The notes: generated from the letters alone by a model not told the origin. 10,011 nt of DNA from Gammaproteobacteria bacterium (GCA_020444775.1 JAGRHX010000320.1:1-10011), one strand, 5' to 3'; positions 1 to 6,177 are shown, numbered from the stretch's first letter. Numbers and translations: made by a program.

Positions 1-2
1 GC

Positions 3-872
3 CAGCGGGTTGCCGCCAAAGGTGGTGCCATGCAACCCCACCTCGGCACGGATCTTGTCGTTGACCAGTACCGCGCCCATCGGCACACCGCCGCCAATCG
101 ATTTCGCCAGACAGAGGATGTCCGGCTCCAGTCCGAAGTGCTCACAGGCGAACATGCGGCCGGTGCGACCGAAACCGGTCTGCACCTCATCGACAATCAA
201 CAGCAATCCGCGATCGTCGCAGAGCTGGCGAACGCCTTGCACGAATTCGGCCTTTGCCGGCCGCACACCGCCCTCGCCCTGCACCAGCTCCATGACCACG
301 GCGCCGGTGTCCGCCGAGATTGCCGCGGCGAGCTTCTCGAGGTTGTTGAAGGGCGCGAAGCCGAATCCCGGCAGCAAAGGCTCGAAGGCATCCCGATATT
401 TGTGGGTCGCGGACAGTGCGCCCATGGTCCGGCCATGAAAGCCGCGCATCGCCGAGACAAATCCCGTCTTGCCGGTCGAGTGGCGGGCGAACTTGATCGC
501 CGCCTCGTTAGCTTCGGCGCCTGAATTGCACAGGAACGCCCGGTCCAGTCCAGCCGGCGCAAGTTCGACCAGCTTGTCCAACATGCGCGCCCGGGTGTCG
601 TTGTCGAATATGCTCGGACAGGTGATCAGCGTATTGGCCTGACGGGTGATGGCATCGACCAGTGCGGGATGCGCGTGCCCCAGGTTGGCCACCCCGACCC
701 CAGCGGTGCAGTCGATGTACTCGCGCCCCTGGTCATCGAACAGCGAGGCCCCCTCGCCGCGCACGATGGTCAGCCCACGCTTGGGATACAGCGGCAGGCT
801 GTGCGCCTGCTCGATGGCGGCAAAGCTACGGGCCTCTCGGGCCGGCTCGGCGCCGGTGGTGATAGCGTTCAT
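3..872 (-). CDS. argD: ArgD/LysJ-family class III aminotransferase (acetylornithine or [LysW]-semialdehyde aminotransferase), 3' end cut off by window
   Basis: PLP-dependent class III aminotransferase. It should transfer an amino group, usually from glutamate, to the semialdehyde made by the reductase in this operon, giving carrier-bound lysine or ornithine (or N-acetylornithine if it serves the classical pathway). 290 codons are visible from the ATG at 872; about 100 C-terminal residues lie beyond the left edge. Visible motifs are the phosphate-binding SGAEANE (residues 117-123), the FHGRT segment (145-149), DEVQTG with PLP-contacting Asp228, and the Schiff-base lysine Lys257 in LAKSIGGG, followed by TTFGGNPL at the edge. 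The start at MNAITTG is chosen because an upstream ATG in another frame hits a stop after five codons. It is 139 bases downstream of the kinase gene on the same strand, so it is probably co-transcribed but could have its own promoter. ArgD and LysJ cannot be separated by eye; the family call is secure. Confidence 0.93.
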   Translation of the reverse strand, partial: MNAITTGAEPAREARSFAAIEQAHSLPLYPKRGLTIVRGEGASLFDDQGREYIDCTAGVGVANLGHAHPALVDAITRQANTLITCPSIFDNDTRARMLDKLVELAPAGLDRAFLCNSGAEANEAAIKFARHSTGKTGFVSAMRGFHGRTMGALSATHKYRDAFEPLLPGFGFAPFNNLEKLAAAISADTGAVVMELVQGEGGVRPAKAEFVQGVRQLCDDRGLLLIVDEVQTGFGRTGRMFACEHFGLEPDILCLAKSIGGGVPMGAVLVNDKIRAEVGLHGTTFGGNPL

Positions 873-1011
873 GCGACTGTCCCCATGCTATTGCCCTCCC
901 ATGGAACCGTCTCGATGAAACCGTCCCGGCATCGGCCGGTGCTCCGGCGATCGCGTGCTGATGACGACCCGTCGGCGTGCGTTCGGGTTCGCCGCAACCC
1001 GGCGTGTGGAC
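873..1011. other. Gap between kinase and aminotransferase genes, with a 14-base tandem repeat
   Basis: This is the longest non-coding gap inside the otherwise tight carrier-protein operon. It holds an imperfect two-copy tandem repeat of 14 bases (901-928) and a near-perfect 14-base palindrome (929-942) directly beside it. I see no convincing promoter hexamers and no T-tract terminator on either strand. It could hold a processing site, an internal promoter or a regulator site for the aminotransferase gene. Confidence 0.4.
901..928. repeat. Two-copy imperfect tandem repeat, 14-base unit
   Basis: ATGGAACCGTCTCG (901-914) is followed directly by ATGAAACCGTCCCG (915-928), which match at 12 of 14 positions. 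It is non-coding by my gene model, and a GC palindrome (929-942) follows at once. The function is unknown. A simple slippage duplication is the plainest explanation. Confidence 0.6.
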
Positions 1012-1809
1012 TCAGCCCTGGCCGATCAAGGTGCCGTGACCGGCGAGAGCCTGCCGGATCGGTGACTCGATCCGACCGTCGGCGATCACGACCCGTGTTG
1101 CCCCGCTTTCCAGCAGCCGTTTCAGCGCCAGCATCTTGCGCTTGATGCGCCCTTCCAGTTGCGCTTCGCGGGCATCCACCTCCGCCCTGCTCAGATGTCG
1201 CAGCACGCTGTTCTCGTCGTCCGCATCATCGAGAAATCCGGGGGCTTCGATCAACTGCACGATGCATTCCGCCTGCAGCGACTCCTGCAGCACGTTGACG
1301 ATGTCGTCGTTCTCGGAGTTGATCGCGTAGCCGCGCTCGTCGAGTATCGGGATGGTCAACACCGGCACGTATCCGTTGTCCAACAATAGCCGCAGCAAGG
1401 CGCCGTTGGCGCTGCGCGGCTTCCCGGAGAAATCCCGCTTGATGAGATTCTTGCCGCCCTCGCGGACGCGGATGCCTTTGTTACGCTCCCCCCGCACCAG
1501 CTGGCCATCGATGCCGCTCAACGACAACGCGTTGACTCCTCGCTGCTGGCACAGCTCGACGAAGCGTTTGGCGCGCAGGCCGGCGTAGGCCATCAAGATC
1601 GCATCGATGGCGGCCTCGTCGGAGAGCACGCTGGTGTAGCCCGACTGCGAGGTGATGGTCTGGCGCGGCGTGCCGAGCCGTTCGGCGAGTCCGTCGCGAA
1701 CCGCGTTGGCGCCCAGCACCACCAGCGCGGGCGCATCCAGCGCGGCCAGGTCGTCGGCCACACCCTGCAGATTGATGGAGGCGCCCCCTCCGACCTTGAT
1801 GATGTACAT
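1012..1809 (-). CDS. lysZ: [LysW]-aminoadipate/[LysW]-glutamate kinase, LysZ (ArgB-like amino acid kinase family)
   Basis: Cytosolic amino acid kinase of 265 residues. It phosphorylates the side-chain carboxylate of LysW-bound aminoadipate or glutamate, giving the acyl phosphate reduced by the neighbouring LysY. The N-terminal KVGGG (residues 5-9) is the family nucleotide/phosphate-binding start. The segments YAGLRAKRFVELC (75-87), LSGIDGQLVRG (97-107), AINSENDD (162-169), KRKMLA (223-228) and the C-terminal ADGRIESPIRQAL (243-255) follow the LysZ pattern I know from Thermus. Length is normal. Where most family members have VHGG, this protein has VLGAN (31-35), so the second glycine motif is altered. 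It starts 11 bases after the amidotransferase-like gene stops, on the same strand, which supports co-transcription. Whether the substrate is the aminoadipate or glutamate adduct cannot be told here. Classical N-acetylglutamate kinase is a less likely alternative given the operon. Confidence 0.9.
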   Translation of the reverse strand: MYIIKVGGGASINLQGVADDLAALDAPALVVLGANAVRDGLAERLGTPRQTITSQSGYTSVLSDEAAIDAILMAYAGLRAKRFVELCQQRGVNALSLSGIDGQLVRGERNKGIRVREGGKNLIKRDFSGKPRSANGALLRLLLDNGYVPVLTIPILDERGYAINSENDDIVNVLQESLQAECIVQLIEAPGFLDDADDENSVLRHLSRAEVDAREAQLEGRIKRKMLALKRLLESGATRVVIADGRIESPIRQALAGHGTLIGQG

Positions 1810-1820
1810 ATTGCGCTCGT

Positions 1821-2471
1821 TCAGTCGTCCAGCGCCGTGACCGCGCAGGTCCGGCCATTGTCGATGAGCTGCCAGTCGTCAGAGCCCGGATAGGGCTGCG
1901 AGCTGATCACACGCACACCATCCATGACCCGGGTCCTGAGCTGGAAATAATCCGGATCCTCGCCATAGCGGCTGCTGATCAGGGCCTGGTCGGCGCTCGC
2001 CATGACGATGTTCATGGCACGCACATAACGACTGCGCCGTTCGATGACCTCCGTGCCACGCTGCAAGGCCTGCGTCATGTCGCCGTGGTCGAAACGTTTG
2101 ACGTAGTTGAAGATCTTCTCCGCACCGATGCGACCTTCCTCCTTGATGCGCACGCCACGCAGCTCGCCGTTGAAGGCGAACACGAAACGGCCGTCGCAAA
2201 ACGGCATGTTGTTCTCGACGACGATGCCCTCGTCACGAAAGGCGCTGCGCGCGTGCACCACCAGACAGGTGGTATCGGGCACATCGGGAAGGACGTCCTC
2301 CCAGATTGGCTTGATGTCGTGATACAGACGCCAGTCACCGTCGACCAGCCAGGCACAACCCCAGCCGTGCCCTTGATACTCCTTGCTATCGCGCGCAATC
2401 GCCGCGATCGCCTGGAGATGCGGCTGCGGATCGAAAGGCACTGCGCTGCGTGCCAATAGGATGCGACACAC
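1821..2471 (-). CDS. Class II (Ntn-type) glutamine amidotransferase-like protein in LysW operon; possible LysW deamidase or gamma-glutamyl hydrolase
   Basis: A stand-alone 216-residue class II glutamine amidotransferase domain. Translation starts with GTG, giving Met-Cys-Arg; removal of Met would expose Cys2, the N-terminal nucleophile of this family. Other visible features are QGHGWGCAW (33-41), VVHARSA (71-77, whose Arg75 matches the residue that binds glutamine's carboxylate), ENNMPF (86-91, replacing the usual N-x-HPF), FNGELRG (100-106, replacing HNG; Asn101 and Gly102 would form the oxyanion hole) and Asp161 in SADQA. No synthase, sugar-isomerase or ligase domain is fused to it. It sits between lysY (14-base gap) and lysZ (11-base gap), so it is clearly part of the operon. 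Members such as EgtC hydrolyse gamma-glutamyl amides. I infer a carrier-linked role: deamidating the C-terminal Gln of this LysW, or releasing product from LysW. The fold call is strong; the role is a hypothesis. Confidence 0.88.
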   Translation of the reverse strand: MCRILLARSAVPFDPQPHLQAIAAIARDSKEYQGHGWGCAWLVDGDWRLYHDIKPIWEDVLPDVPDTTCLVVHARSAFRDEGIVVENNMPFCDGRFVFAFNGELRGVRIKEEGRIGAEKIFNYVKRFDHGDMTQALQRGTEVIERRSRYVRAMNIVMASADQALISSRYGEDPDYFQLRTRVMDGVRVISSQPYPGSDDWQLIDNGRTCAVTALDD

Positions 2472-2485
2472 CTTCGTTGACTGCC

Positions 2486-3535
2486 TCAGATAGGATGTAG
2501 GCCCGGGAACTCCAGCCCGCAGCTCTCGGCCAGACCATGCATCAGATTGAAGGCCTGCACGGCCTGCCCGGCCGCGCCCTTCATCAAGTTGTCGATGGCG
2601 CTGATCACCACCAGGCGACGCGCGTGCTCGTCACGTTCGAAGCCGATGTCACAGTAGTTCGTACCCGATAGTATCTTCGGCTCCGGGTAACGGTAGATAC
2701 CCGAACGTTCCTTGACGATACGAACGAAGGGCTCGTCGCCGTAATCCTCGCGGAGGATCTTCCACACGTCCTTCTCCGACACGTCCTGGCTCAGGAACAG
2801 ATGGCAGGTCGCGAGAATGCCACGCACCATCTCGATGGAGGTCGCGGAGAAATGCACCGGAACGTCGCCCAGCACCTGGATCATCTCGGCCGTATGACGG
2901 TGTCCCGACGGCTTGTAGGAACGCACCGCCCCACTGCGCTCGGGATGATGGCTGCCTTCGTTGACCGCATTACCGCCTTCGCTGGATCCGGCCTTGACCT
3001 CGACCACCGCTCGCTCCACCAGCCCACGCTTCACGAACGGTCGCAGTGCGAGGATGGTCGCGGTCGCGTTACAGCCGGCGCACGCCACCTCGGTGGCCTG
3101 GCGTATAGCCTCGCGGTTCACCTCCGGAATGCCGTAGGCGAACTGACCGAGCAGCTCCGGACGTGGATGCGGCTTGCCGTACCAGGTCTGATAGAGCGCG
3201 GGATCGGTGAGCCGGAAATCAGCCGATGAATCGATGATCCGTGGCGCCAGCTCGCGCATCCGATCGATGTGCTGCACGGCGCTGCCATGCGGCAGGCACA
3301 AGAACAACACGTCACAGGCCTCGAGCTCGCTCAACGCGCAGAACTTCAACCTCGACACCTGGCGCAGGTTCGGATGAGCGCTATGCACGAACTTCCCGGC
3401 CAGACGCTCGGAGGTGACCTGAACCACCTCCACCGCCGGATGGAAGTGCAGCAGACGCAACAGCTCGCCGCCGGAGTAACCCGAGCCGCCGACAATCGCG
3501 GCTCGGATCGGCGCTTCTCGCGAGGGACCGCTCAT
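2486..3535 (-). CDS. lysY: [LysW]-aminoadipate/glutamate semialdehyde dehydrogenase LysY (ArgC family, N-acetyl-gamma-glutamyl-phosphate reductase-like)
   Basis: NADPH-dependent reductase of 349 residues. It converts the carrier-bound acyl phosphate to the semialdehyde used by the aminotransferase. The N-terminal Rossmann motif is [14 protein letters not shown] (16-29). The catalytic cysteine is Cys155 in CAGCNATAT; the GCNAT form, in place of the GCYPT common in classical ArgC, fits the LysW-type branch. The [13 protein letters not shown] segment (185-197), GHRHTAEM (211-218, containing the expected catalytic His) and the C-terminal [16 protein letters not shown] (315-330) are all present. 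An open frame continues upstream to 3814, but the ATG at 3535 is chosen because it overlaps the lysX stop as ATGA and places the Rossmann motif at the usual distance from the N-terminus. Translational coupling with lysX is likely. No key residue is missing. The family is certain; the LysW-linked substrate is inferred from the operon. Confidence 0.93.
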   Translation of the reverse strand: MSGPSREAPIRAAIVGGSGYSGGELLRLLHFHPAVEVVQVTSERLAGKFVHSAHPNLRQVSRLKFCALSELEACDVLFLCLPHGSAVQHIDRMRELAPRIIDSSADFRLTDPALYQTWYGKPHPRPELLGQFAYGIPEVNREAIRQATEVACAGCNATATILALRPFVKRGLVERAVVEVKAGSSEGGNAVNEGSHHPERSGAVRSYKPSGHRHTAEMIQVLGDVPVHFSATSIEMVRGILATCHLFLSQDVSEKDVWKILREDYGDEPFVRIVKERSGIYRYPEPKILSGTNYCDIGFERDEHARRLVVISAIDNLMKGAAGQAVQAFNLMHGLAESCGLEFPGLHPI

Positions 3536-4368
3536 CGGCCCTGCTCGACCACGTACTCGGCCATCAGCCGCGGAATGTTGACGCCGGTGGTGTCGATGCT
3601 GTTGCGGAACTCCATCGTGTAGTTGACCTCGTTCACCAGCAACCCACGTGGCGTCTCGAACACGTCTATGGCCAGCATCCCACCGCCCACGGCACGCGCC
3701 GCGCGCACCGAGATCTCGGCCAGCTCCTCGCTGATCGGGCAGTTGCTCGCCTTCGCACCGCGCGCGGTATTGGTGATCCAGTGCTCGGAGCTGCGATAGA
3801 TGGCCGCGATACAACGATCGCCGACGACGAAGCTGCGGATGTCACGCCCCTTCTTATCGACGTACTTCTGGATGTAGAAGATCGAGTGGTGGTAGCTGCC
3901 GAGGATGGTCTTGTGCTCGAGGATGGTCTCTGCCGCGTCGCGATCGTTGACCTTGGAGAGCAGCCGACCCCATGAGCCCACTGCTGGCTTCAGCACGGCC
4001 GGGTAGCCGAGCTCGTCCAGGGCGTTGAGTGCGGACTCCTCGGTGAACGCGATACGCAGCTCGGGCTGCGGCACGCCGGCCTCCTGCAGCGCCAGCGAGG
4101 TCAGGATCTTGTCGCCGCAAATCGATGCCACGCGTGCCGAGTTCACGCACTTGATGCCGGCGCTCTCGAACAGCTTGAGGCCGTGCAACGCACGCGAGTG
4201 GTTGATGCAACGCTCCACGACCACGTCCACATCGGGCTTGCTGCGCAGATCGAAGATCAACTTGCGGTCATCGAGCATGACCACGTCCACGCCCTCATGC
4301 CGCTTGAACTCGTCGAGCAGCAGCTTCTCCTCTTTTCGGATCAGGGAGTGGAGGAAACCGATCTTCAT
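3532..4368 (-). CDS. lysX: LysX/ArgX: ATP-grasp ligase joining 2-aminoadipate or glutamate to LysW
   Basis: ATP-grasp, RimK-like ligase of 278 residues. In characterised systems it forms an amide between the gamma-carboxyl of the C-terminal Glu of LysW and the alpha-amino group of 2-aminoadipate (LysX) or glutamate (ArgX). Visible elements are the N-terminal [33 protein letters not shown] (55-71), [13 protein letters not shown] (75-87), the ATP-binding lysine in [12 protein letters not shown] (124-135), [19 protein letters not shown] (166-184), and the metal/ATP site ending in [12 protein letters not shown] (246-257). The start codon overlaps the lysW stop (ATGA), and its own stop overlaps the lysY start in the same way, so the three genes are tightly coupled. 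The C-terminal substrate-recognition segment resembles Thermus LysX closely, yet I cannot choose between aminoadipate and glutamate. Because this LysW ends in Gln, LysX either needs prior deamidation of the carrier or has adapted. Confidence 0.93.
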   Translation of the reverse strand: MKIGFLHSLIRKEEKLLLDEFKRHEGVDVVMLDDRKLIFDLRSKPDVDVVVERCINHSRALHGLKLFESAGIKCVNSARVASICGDKILTSLALQEAGVPQPELRIAFTEESALNALDELGYPAVLKPAVGSWGRLLSKVNDRDAAETILEHKTILGSYHHSIFYIQKYVDKKGRDIRSFVVGDRCIAAIYRSSEHWITNTARGAKASNCPISEELAEISVRAARAVGGGMLAIDVFETPRGLLVNEVNYTMEFRNSIDTTGVNIPRLMAEYVVEQGR

Positions 4369-4529
4369 TGTCCCCAGTCCTCCTCGCTCTCGGGTGCCTC
4401 ACCCAGACTGACCGGATCGACCGACAGAACCTCGAGCTCGGTACCGCACTCCTCGCATTCCATCAGCTCGCCTTCGATCGCATCGTCACCAACCTCGACA
4501 TCGGCGCCACAAACCGGACATTCTGCCAT
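4365..4529 (-). CDS. lysW: LysW amino-group carrier protein, with unusual C-terminal Gln (EDWGQ)
   Basis: A 54-residue acidic carrier protein. It holds the substrate on its C-terminus during lysine or ornithine synthesis and protects its alpha-amino group. Two zinc-binding Cys pairs are seen, CPVC (4-7) and CEEC (25-28). They are followed by the acidic [17 protein letters not shown] region and the C-terminal EEDWGQ. Characterised LysW proteins end in EDWGE, whose last Glu is the attachment point. Here the last codon is CAA (Gln) followed by TGA, read directly at 4370-4365. The start at 4529 (MAECPVCG) is chosen because it gives the standard N-terminus; a GGAG lies about 11 bases upstream, and the open frame further upstream lacks family sequence. 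It is the first gene of the operon, and its stop overlaps the lysX start. Identity is secure. The Gln could be real, or a single C/G sequence error. Confidence 0.93.
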   Translation of the reverse strand: MAECPVCGADVEVGDDAIEGELMECEECGTELEVLSVDPVSLGEAPESEEDWGQ

Positions 4530-4584
4530 CGCTGTCTGCTCCAGGATGCGGCCGACGGGCCGCAGGGTTGAATAAAAGCGCGCG

Positions 4585-4590
4585 ATTGTA
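4585..4590 (-). promoter_or_regulatory. Candidate -10 element for the lysW operon
   Basis: On the minus strand this reads TACAAT, five of six bases of the sigma-70 -10 consensus, followed by a CG-rich discriminator. It would start transcription near 4578, about 50 bases before the lysW start codon. It lies in the loop of a perfect 5-base-arm inverted repeat (CGCGC, 7 bases, GCGCG; 4580-4596 region). I see no good -35 hexamer at the standard distance, so an activator may be needed or the call may be wrong. Confidence 0.4.
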
Positions 4591-4686
4591 GCGCGAAATC
4601 GCCCGCGAGATCGCCACGCAACGGAGCACCACCAGATGTCGGCTCGGGTCCGGCCGGCAGTCGAGCGCACGGCACGCTACGAGTGG

Positions 4687-5484
4687 TCAACGACCGGTGA
4701 ACCGGGGCGGACGCTTGGCCAGGAACGCATGTACGCCCTCGGCGTGATCCTCGCTGAGCATGCTGTCGGCCATCCGCTCGGCTTCCATCTGCAGCTGTGA
4801 CTCCATGGAGAGATGGTGAACCGAATTGAACAGCGCCTTGGCGTTGGCGTAGGCACGAGTCGGTCCCTGTGCCAGACGGCCGGACAGCTCACGGGTGCGT
4901 GCCTGCAGCTCGGCCTCGGGCACCACCCAGTTGACCAGACCCAGCTGTAGCGCGCGCTCGGCTCCGAATCGCTCCCCCAACAAGGCCAGCTCCATCTGGT
5001 GCTTCATGCCCAGGGTGCGGCCCACGAAATACGACGAGCCACCGTCCGGACTCGCGCCGATGTGGCAATAGGCCAGAGTGAAGAAGGCGCTGTCCGCGGC
5101 AATCGCGAGATCGCAACACGCCACCAGGCCAACACCGAAGCCGGCCGCCGCGCCGCGCACGCTGGCCACCACCGGCTTGCCCATGCGGCGGATGGCGAAC
5201 AGCGGCAGATGCAGCAGATGGATGCCTTCCAGGATCGCCTGACGGCGCTCGGACTCGCTCAGCTCCAGACGCTGCCGCATGGTGCGGATGTCGCCGCCAG
5301 CCATGAAGTGATCGCCGGCGCCGGTGAGCACCACACAGCGCACCCGCTCGTCGAACTCCAGGGCACAGACCACCTCGCGAAACGCGGTGCGCAGCTCGGG
5401 AGTCAGCGCGTTGCGCACTTCGGGCTGATTGAGCGTGACGGTCGCTACGCCATCCTCGATCTCGAGCAGAACGGTGTCGGACAT
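4687..5484 (-). CDS. Enoyl-CoA hydratase/isomerase (crotonase) family protein, probably isomerase type
   Basis: Cytosolic crotonase-fold enzyme of 265 residues acting on an acyl-CoA. The first oxyanion-hole segment is HFMAGGDI (59-66) and the second lies in VRGAAAGFGVG (109-119), with CCDLAIAADSAFFTLAY (123-139) and HIGASPDGGSS (141-151) after it. Aligned by eye to rat enoyl-CoA hydratase, neither catalytic Glu is present: the Glu144 site is Gly119 and the Glu164 site is Tyr139. The Asp in SPDGG (Asp147) matches the acid seen in PaaG-like isomerases. I therefore favour an isomerase or related CoA reaction over plain hydration, with the substrate unknown. The ATG at 5484 is supported by GAGGAG (minus strand, 5495-5500) ten bases upstream; the open frame further upstream looks non-coding. 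It lies 157 bases upstream of lysW on the same strand, is probably a separate unit, and has no obvious link to amino acid synthesis. Confidence 0.9.
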   Translation of the reverse strand: MSDTVLLEIEDGVATVTLNQPEVRNALTPELRTAFREVVCALEFDERVRCVVLTGAGDHFMAGGDIRTMRQRLELSESERRQAILEGIHLLHLPLFAIRRMGKPVVASVRGAAAGFGVGLVACCDLAIAADSAFFTLAYCHIGASPDGGSSYFVGRTLGMKHQMELALLGERFGAERALQLGLVNWVVPEAELQARTRELSGRLAQGPTRAYANAKALFNSVHHLSMESQLQMEAERMADSMLSEDHAEGVHAFLAKRPPRFTGR

Positions 5485-5569
5485 GAGCCAGGGTCTCCTC
5501 GGAGGCTTCAAAACATTCGCGCGGCCATGGCGAGACGCTGTCTGAGCGTGTGCCGCGGGGCGCGCGGGT

Positions 5570-5583
5570 GCACGCAAGCGTGC
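5570..5583. repeat. Perfect inverted repeat GCACGC-AA-GCGTGC upstream of the crotonase gene
   Basis: Six-base perfect arms separated by two bases, in the 196-base gap between the small membrane-protein gene and the crotonase gene. There is no following T-tract, so it is not a standard terminator. It could be an operator-like dyad for the crotonase gene, whose start is about 85 bases away. The rest of the gap holds only the crotonase ribosome-binding site. Confidence 0.4.
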
Positions 5584-5680
5584 GCGTAGCGAGCTCGGTA
5601 GCCGATTTCGGTGGTCGACACAACGCCGCGGCACACATCGAAGCGCCGTGCAGCAGGCCTTGGGCGTTTCGCACAGCCTT

Positions 5681-5902
5681 TCAGTGGCTTGCTCGGCGAT
5701 CCTCACGCATCGCCGCGCTCTGCTTGCGTATCCCCTTGGCGTTGGCCTCGGGGAAGATCCACATTGCGCCGATCATCAACGGCACGAGCACCAGGGACAG
5801 ATAGCGCCAGGCGCCCGCGCCGGCAGCGCTGTCGACCAGGAACAGCGCGCCCCCGGCAACGATCACCAGCGCGGAGACGACCAGCTTGACGTTGTTGGGC
5901 AT
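5681..5902 (-). CDS. Small two-helix inner-membrane protein, function unknown
   Basis: A 73-residue protein that I do not recognise. It has two hydrophobic segments, about residues 5-23 (VKLVVSALVIVAGGALFLV) and 32-50 (starting WRYLSLVLVPLMIGAMWIF), joined by a short Gly/Ala-rich loop. A basic C-terminal tail (KGIRKQ to the end, RREDRRASH-like) should face the cytoplasm, so both ends are probably inside. The ATG at 5902 is chosen because GAGG (minus strand, 5911-5914) lies eight bases upstream and the first helix follows at once. The frame is open further upstream to 6187, but that stretch is Arg/Pro-rich and looks non-coding. It is followed 196 bases later by the crotonase gene on the same strand and diverges from the thiol dioxygenase gene. 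It is probably real because of the clean helix pattern and good ribosome-binding site. Confidence 0.68.
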   Translation of the reverse strand: MPNNVKLVVSALVIVAGGALFLVDSAAGAGAWRYLSLVLVPLMIGAMWIFPEANAKGIRKQSAAMREDRRASH

Positions 5903-6058
5903 GTTCTGGGCCTCGTCGAATCCAAGCCGGGCCGGTCGCGCAGCGCGTACCCGGCCATCTGCGCAGCTCCAGCTGCGCGGGTCATTGTCGTGTGCCGGGC
6001 GCTGGTTGCCAACGCTTGCCGCGCGCCCCGGCCGGTGATGGCGGGACCCGGGCTCGAT

Positions 6059-6082
6059 CTGGGGCACGTCCTGGGGCACGTC
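6059..6082. repeat. Perfect two-copy tandem repeat of CTGGGGCACGTC
   Basis: CTGGGGCACGTC occurs at 6059-6070 and again at 6071-6082 with no mismatch. The second copy continues into GCCCC, so GGGGC-ACGTC-GCCCC (6073-6087) can form a 5-base-pair hairpin. It lies in the leader side of the minus-strand small membrane-protein gene. The function is unknown. Confidence 0.75.
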
Positions 6083-6100
6083 GCCCCCACGAATCGACGG

Positions 6101-6131
6101 TAATATGCTTAGATGAAAAGGGAATAGACAA
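6101..6131 (-). promoter_or_regulatory. Weak candidate promoter for the small membrane-protein gene
   Basis: On the minus strand TTGTCT (about 6126-6131) is followed 18 bases later by CATATT (about 6102-6107). Each matches four of six consensus bases, and both lie in the locally AT-rich part of the intergenic region. The leader to the start at 5902 would be nearly 200 bases. The match is weak and the call tentative. Confidence 0.2.
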
Positions 6132-6156
6132 TGAGTAGGGAACAGAACGCGCAACA

Positions 6157-6177
6157 CCAGCCCTCGTGACGAGCTGG
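6157..6177. promoter_or_regulatory. Dyad CTCGTGACGAG within a wider CCAG...CTGG inverted repeat
   Basis: The core CTCGT-G-ACGAG (6163-6173) is a perfect odd-centred palindrome. It is flanked by CCAG (6157-6160) and CTGG (6174-6177), which extend the symmetry with a two-base bulge. The one-base centre is too short for a hairpin loop but suits a dimeric regulator. It lies about 65 bases upstream of the thiol dioxygenase start codon. Confidence 0.35.

Noticed and set aside
669..1145. Plus-strand 158-codon frame over the aminotransferase start and kinase end
   Set aside because: It is antisense to two well-supported genes and has Arg/Pro-rich composition typical of GC-rich shadow frames.
3536..3814. 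N-terminal extension of the lysY reading frame to 3814
   Set aside because: The extension lies wholly inside lysX, reads as Arg/Gly-rich shadow sequence, and the ATG at 3535 gives the ATGA overlap and the normal ArgC-family N-terminus.
4564..4582. ArgR box upstream of lysW
   Set aside because: Only one half-site (TTGAATAAAA) is present; the matching ATTCA half is missing, so I do not call it a regulator site.
4642..4666. Terminator for the crotonase gene (GCTCG...CGAGC)
   Set aside because: The stem is five base pairs with a long loop and has no T-tract in the direction of transcription.
4530..4670. Longer lysW frame starting near 4670
   Set aside because: The added residues are Arg/Trp-rich with no carrier-protein character, and the candidate -10 would lie inside them; the start at 4529 gives the standard MAECPVCG N-terminus.
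6131..6169. 12-codon leader peptide MSREQNAQHQPS before the dioxygenase gene
   Set aside because: There is no clear ribosome-binding site or attenuator structure, and an open frame of this size is expected by chance; mentioned only as a possibility.
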